This document shows positions 58,661 through 64,000 of a stretch of DNA of 64,000 nt, piece after piece. This stretch comes from Apostichopus japonicus (lineage: Eukaryota > Echinodermata > Holothuroidea > Aspidochirotida > Stichopodidae): assembly GCF_037975245.1 (NCBI RefSeq), contig NC_092562.1, positions 24,111,554-24,175,553 of the forward strand, written 5' to 3'. How positions within the stretch are numbered: the stretch's first letter is position 1; each line of letters begins with the position of its first letter. A program made the translations under genes and the position numbers. The notes under the pieces were generated by a model. That model searched no databases. It was not told where the DNA came from and worked only from the letters and a program-made list of their open reading frames with translations.

Positions 58661-60409
58661 AAAGTACGAAATTATGAAAGAAATGGTGCTGGGGATGCTG
58701 TAATCGGTCAGAACATGGATATTGTTGTTTGATTTTCCGACTGACCATAAAAGAAGAGGAAGTTTTTGGAAGTAGAAAGAACAAGATGGAGATCTAATGA
58801 AAAAAGTCTGTGTAGCCATAGGCCCTAGTGTAATACGAGTAATGTACAAGCAATGCGAGAATTTTACGTTCAGACTGGTTTCTGTAATTACATTCATGGC
58901 TATTCTCTCTCGTTTTACGATCCACAAATTCGATTTCATTATGCCAGCTCTCCTAATCATAGGCATGGCAGTTTCAGTCGCACATATAGTTATCCTAATT
59001 CCTAGTTATTGTATGCCTAGGCTATGCCTAGCCTAAAAAAGTATCACTTTTAGTTTAATGTAAAAGGGTGGGCTAGCCTCTAGGCATCACGTAAAGCCCT
59101 AATCCTTAGTTAAGCCCGAAGCATAAGTTAAGCCTGGGCTTAGTTAGACCTGGACCATTCTTGCTATTACTACAACTGTTATAGCACATTACATAATATG
59201 GCACAGTATAAGGCCCAATTAAACTAGGCCTAAGGAAAACAAAGTAGCCTAGGCCTAAACTAGTTAGGCTAGGTCTATACTCATTGGCAACTTGTGGGTT
59301 GTGTACACATACAGGCCTAATTATATAGACCCTTTTAGTATGCCATAAACAAGTGCTCAAATGGTTAAATGATCTTGGTTTGTGTTAATAGTCAGCATTG
59401 GCCTAGCCTTTTTAGGCTAACATGAGTTCAGCCTAATTTTTTCTTCTTCAAAAGTATAGCCTAGGCCTTGGTTTAATTTGGATGCAGTCAACTATCATTT
59501 ATCAAAGTAGCAGGGGCCTAGGCTACATTTCAAAGACCACTAGGCCAAGGCTAATTATGGTACTGGTAGCCTAGCCTTAGTCATGCTTATTGCAAAGACT
59601 ACCCTACACTCTTGTCTTGGTCACTGAATTATCTTAAGAGCCCTGTCACCACATGTTGATAAAGAAATGTTCAAACTATTGCGTAGGCCTAGCTTAGGCA
59701 ATGCACGGTTTCGTTTGACTTGAAAATTTAGTGTTAACTGGTATTTCATTAATAAGCAAAACTGTCTGTGCATTCCATCGGAGTGCAAATTAAGAGGGGG
59801 GGGGGGATGCAGTATGATACACCTTTCAAGTTTTAACACATTATAAATGCACTTATGCCAGAAAGTCATTGAATCAGTAACTCCTTATTCCCTTAATTGA
59901 CACCCACATTGACGAAGTTAAAAAAAATCTTTTTAAATTATCTTTGGACAGTAAATTTTAACTCCCTGAATTTCAGGACTTTTTTTACAAATCAAAGGTG
60001 ACATGTGCTCTGAAGAAAAACTCCCAACATAAAAAGCCACAGTTAGCAGACTGTGATAAAGACGAATTATCTGGTGAGTGACTACTAGACTGAAATCCAG
60101 TTCCTGCAACCACAGCAATAAAGTCTTTGTTTTAATCAATGCACTTGTGTGTTTGAAACTTTCAAATGGACACTCAATGGCAGTTGGTTAAGATATAAGG
60201 TTTTACCTTCATCATGGAGAGTTGAAGGGAATCTGCCTCATCATCTGAATAATGGACTCAAGGATAGCAACAAATCATGATTGGATAATGATTTTGAGCA
60301 AGTAAATATCTGGCAATTTGAAAGTTTGTATTATTTTTTTACATATTATTTAAGCTGTTTAGCTCACACACAAGCAAATGATCAAGTGACAACAACCGAT
60401 GCAGTATAT
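58661..60409. other. Spacer rich in AGGCCTA words
   Basis: No gene seen. 59000-59700 has many CCTAGGCCTA/TAGGCT words, a compositional trait of this genome. A poly-G run is at 59797-59808. Confidence 0.45.
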
Positions 60410-60773
60410 TTAAAGGTATTGAAGACTCGCCCTAAACCGCATGCCACGCTCTGAAAAAGTTTACTTTCCGTTGCTTGCAAGTGAAGTTTTTTTTTGTGTC
60501 GCTACAAAATGCAGACAGTAATGAAACCTGATACCTTGTTATCTTTTATCTAGACCTGAGATGTCCACGCTGCTATGTGCACTGTGTTGTGGGTATTGAC
60601 CGTGATGTTTGTATTGACTGTACACTAATGTCTATTTACAGATGGCAGCAAGCTGTGTGTGTATTTTCTGGGATCAATGGTGGTGTCTAACACTTCTGTT
60701 ACACCGCATTCGAAACTAGGTCAGATAACGGGCATGAGACGTTTCTTTGTGCGGGAGTCTTTACACCCTTTAA
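60410..60773. mobile_element. TTAA-type MITE, T2/Kolobok-like
   Basis: The left end TTAAAGGTATTGAAGACTC (60410) and the inverse of the right end, TTAAAGGGTGTAAAGACTC (to 60773), share TTAAAGG and AAGACTC. TTAA is the likely target duplication. 364 bp, non-coding. The same TTAAAGG start is used by the 5.8-kb element at 3288. Confidence 0.7.
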
Positions 60774-62160
60774 GGAGAAGTATTTATATCCAATTAATAG
60801 AGAAAGAATTATGTTTCATTGGTAGCATGCAACTTTAAATTTTGCAAACATTAGATACAATCAAACAAATGACAAGGTTCATTTACAAGGTAATCTACTG
60901 CCCTATATTTCACATTAATCTGTCACATCAGAAGGTCACAGCTTTCAATAATTATACAAACAAATTCCCTTGATGGGTGCTTGGTTAGATTCCTGCATTC
61001 CTGCAATTTTCAAGTTTATCAATGTAATAAGTTCTGAATGTGGCAATGTGGAGAAGCTTTGGGATAATCTGTGGATAAGAGTGCCAGACTATCAACAAGA
61101 TTCCACATCCATGCAACTCCAACTGCTTCCTTCACCTCCTTGCAGATGTACCACATGTCCAAAAAAAAGTCAGCATTGGTTAATGTAATTAAAATCTGGC
61201 TTCCTCCTGAGCTGGCAAATACACATGAATTGTCAAGTACAGAGGTCAGTGTGAAACCACTGAAAGATCTTCTCAGCTTTCAAGAAAACAAAGACTTGAA
61301 GCCAAATTGACAGAGGCCACACTTACACCATCCCACTCTCATAAGATGAAGGTATCACACACACTTCATTTTGCTTCTGCAATGCAGTGCCTGGTAGACT
61401 GTGAGGGTCACCCAATGGATGTTTTAACAACTGCCTGGTATATAGAGCTCTGCAACAGATAATTCATCCTGATGTCGAGTCGTCATCCTGTCATGGCCTT
61501 GAGCAAATTGAACCCAGTTCAACACAAAGTAGCTATTGAATGCTTGTCTAGGTACTGTCAAATCCACATCACCATCATTGCTGGTTCCAGCTAAGCCGAC
61601 CATAATAAAAGAGTACAATGAGGGTTGTTAATTCACCCAACAGCTTGCATTCCAGTACCTTTGGGCAGCTGAAAAGATATTCAGAAACTGTTATATGAGT
61701 GTGTTTGTATGCATGCATATGTGTGATTTTCTTGCTTTACAGAACAGCTCCATTTTGATAAGCTATGTAACGTGGAAACCTGCCAATCATATGTTTGAAA
61801 TAGGACAGGCTGAAACGATTCTTAAATGAAAAGCTTAACGACTTCTTGCATTTTGATACATCACTGTTCAGGTAAGGCCAGTAGGGCAGTATGAAGAATA
61901 AGTAACAATTAATAATTATCATTATGGCCATTTGCTGTCTGCATCATAACAAACTGAATGATGTCATCAGCCCTGTGCTCAGTTGACAGAACTGACAAGT
62001 AGGCACACTATGTCAGTGTGATCCATGAAACCTTATTAAGGACATGACCGTATAGTATATATGTTAATGGAAAATACATAAGCTACAACATACACCAGTA
62101 TTCAGTTGTTGCAGGGTTTTTTTTTCTCGACAGACCCATTCAATCTATTGCACCTACTAT
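60774..62160. other. Spacer, nothing firm
   Basis: Short frames only (for example 61071-61310, SALVNVIKIWLPPELANTHE). No family recognised. Confidence 0.35.
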
Positions 62161-62379
62161 AGCCTACTACTACATTCCTGAGAAATTAACACCACAATAT
62201 CAGTCTTAGGGTTGCCCACAGACTCCCAACTATTGCTAACTCCTACACTCAAGTATATAGTTTAGTTTAGTAGAAAAAAGACCAGGAGAGACACTCAAGT
62301 CCCCATTAAGGACCCTAAGGCTATATGAGAGGAATAAAACCGAGGACATCAAATGTCATACCCAATTACAATGCTTAAT

Positions 62380-62610
62380 GTACTCATCCAAAGTATTCTT
62401 AAACCCATTCACACTACTTGCAATTCAACCTTCTCAGTCAAACCATTCCATCCATTCACAACCCTTGCATTAGACTTTAGAGTAAAAGTTATGGCGAATA
62501 TTAATCCTACTTTGTAACTTCTGGAGTTTAAGACAATGACCTCTGGTACAACTACTTTTGGCAAACCTGAAAAGATCAGTGAAGCATAAATTGTCATTTT
62601 ATGTGTAGGC
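62380..62610 (-). pseudogene. LINE reverse transcriptase C-terminal fragment, left arm
   Basis: Mirror copy of the fragment at 63560-63785, for example ARVVNGWNGLTEKVELQVV in 62409-62480. A few substitutions (Thr for Pro in WNGLxEK) distinguish the arms, which argues that both arms are real sequence rather than one read twice. Confidence 0.75.
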
Positions 62611-63559
62611 CTACTCTATTTAATTGAAGGATCTATTAATGTAGGCCTGATGCTATAGTTGTGCGTCTGTAATCTAGCCAGGACTGTGATGTGTGCTTTT
62701 CGTTTGTATGACTAAAGTAGGACTAGGCTAGTACTAGTAGTATGAGGCGTAAAATAAACAAGTGTAATGACAGGTTTTCAGCTAGTTTTCTATGCATTTC
62801 ATGTGTGAAGATCAACGTAAATGTCATTAACTAACGCATACTCTTATTCATTACCTGATATCCATTTTGTTCCTCGTATGCCTGTCAAAATCTGACATTC
62901 TGAGTCGCTTCGTTTGTTCGCAACGAGCACAGTGTGCAAAGCTGCTATATATTGTGTGTGGTGTTTTTCGTGTTTCGCGCAACTGGTAACGACAACTGGA
63001 CCTATTTTGATGCCCATGGTTTGCGTGTGACGTCACAAATCGCCAGTTGGCCAAACTCTCTCTATATACGGCTCTGCAAACTATCAGAGCCGTATATAGA
63101 GAGAGTTTGGCCAACTGGCGATTTGTGACGTCACACGCAAACCATGGGCATCAAAATAGGTCCAGTTGTCGTTACCAGTTGCGCGAAACACGAAAAACAC
63201 CACACACAATATATAGCAGCTTTGCACACTGTGCTCGTTGCGAACAAACGAAGCGACTCAGAATGTCAGATTTTGACAGGCATACGAGGAACAAAATGGA
63301 TATCAGGTAATGAATTAGAGTATGCGTTAGTTAATGACATTTACGTTTATCTTCACACTTGAAATGCATAGAAAACTAGCTGAAAACCTGTCATTACACT
63401 TGTTTTATTTTACGCCTCATACTACTAGTCCTACTTTAGTCATACAAACGAAAAGCACACATCACAGTCCTGGCTAGGCTAGATTACAGACGCACAACTA
63501 TAGCATCAGGCCTACATTAATAGATCCTTCAATTAAATTAAGTAGGCCCACACATAAAA

Positions 63560-63785
63560 TGACAATTTATACTTTACTGATCTTTTCAGGTTTGCCAAAA
63601 AGTAGTTGTACCAGAGGTCATTGTATTAAACTCCAGAAGTTACATAGTAGGATTAATATTCGGCATAACTTTTTCTCTAAAGTCTAATACAACTTATACA
63701 AGGGTTGTGAATGGATGGAATGGTTTGCCTGAGAAGGTTGAATTGCAAGTAGTGTGAATGGGTTTAAGAATACTTTGGATGAGTA
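63560..63785 (+). pseudogene. LINE reverse transcriptase C-terminal fragment, right arm
   Basis: Across frames: SSCTRGHCIKLQKLHS, RVVNGWNGLPEKVELQ, then SSVNGFKNTLDEYIKHCNWV and a stop. TRGH-x-x-KL, the R-V-x-N-x-WN-x-LP motif and the VN-x-F-K-x-x-LD ending are standard for the C-terminus of CR1/Jockey-like LINE reverse transcriptases. Confidence 0.75.
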
Positions 63786-64000
63786 CATTAAGCATTGTAA
63801 TTGGGTATGACATTTGATGGCCTCGGTTTTATTCCTCTCATATAGCCTTAGGGTCCTTAATGGGGACTTGAATGTCTCTCTTGGTCTTTTGTTCTACTAA
63901 ACTAAACTATATACTTGAGTGTAGGAGTTAGCAATAGTTGGGAGTCTGTGGGCAAACCTAAGACTGATATTGTGGTGTTAATTTCTCAGGAATGTAGTAC

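Larger units (their letters stand above)
62168..63999. repeat. Giant near-perfect palindrome, arms about 0.9 kb
   Basis: The left arm 62168-63075 and right arm 63086-63999 are reverse complements with few mismatches and small indels; the 10-base loop is GCAAACTATC (63076-63085). An identical 87-codon frame is read on the minus strand from 63114 and on the plus strand from 63047. The right arm reaches the window edge, so the full arm length is unknown. Each arm carries a LINE 3' fragment. It may be a real inverted duplication, a foldback transposon or an assembly artefact. Confidence 0.92.

Noticed and set aside
49101-64000. Tie kinase, FN3 or transmembrane exons completing the Tie-like gene
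   Set aside because: I looked on the + strand for kinase motifs and a hydrophobic stop-transfer exon and found none; the region is retrotransposon-derived or empty.

Overview
The window looks like a repeat-rich deuterostome invertebrate genome, most probably an echinoderm and perhaps a sea cucumber. The organism call is inference. It rests on intron-rich genes with phase-1 extracellular modules (SRCR, fibrinogen-like, Ig-like, Tie-type EGF), Penelope-like elements with GIY-YIG endonuclease, TTAA-targeting T2/Kolobok-like transposons, many tRNA-derived SINEs, long TA microsatellites and frequent AGGCCTA-type words. I see no bacterial or viral gene organisation.

Left edge (1-3257): a 96-bp minisatellite, then the last three exons (+ strand) of a single-pass membrane protein: a 10-residue stalk, a transmembrane exon, and a tail of about 115 residues with seven tyrosines and no kinase domain. 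A TTAA-flanked DNA transposon of 5.8 kb begins 31 bases after its stop codon. A 2.2-kb element with hAT-like ends follows (9615-11774).

Centre (13707-49100): one large gene on the + strand that I assembled by hand from 13 exons, with every splice junction phase-compatible. Order: signal peptide, a novel Cys-containing N-terminal region, the N-terminal half of a fibrinogen-related domain (FReD), one SRCR domain, two Ig-like exons, then four EGF modules whose layout closely follows the ectodomain of Tie (angiopoietin receptor) proteins. Angiopoietins, the Tie ligands, carry a FReD, so one gene here joins a ligand-type domain to a receptor-type ectodomain. The fourth EGF exon keeps its splice sites and phase but has two in-frame stop codons, so the product is either a secreted protein of about 779 residues or a decaying pseudogene. 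No transmembrane segment or kinase follows in the window.

The introns hold an inverted pair of Penelope elements, SINEs, a foldback element with internal tandem repeats nested in a 4.8-kb CACTG-ended transposon, a 97-bp satellite, a truncated CR1/L2-like LINE and an element whose ends are arrays of a 15-16 bp repeat.

Right part (49100-64000): no host gene recognised. It contains a LINE reverse-transcriptase C-terminus, a degenerate Ty3/Gypsy-like retrotransposon (minus strand, gag to integrase, with part of the integrase missing), a TTAA-type MITE, and a very large near-perfect palindrome (arms of about 0.9 kb) running into the right edge.
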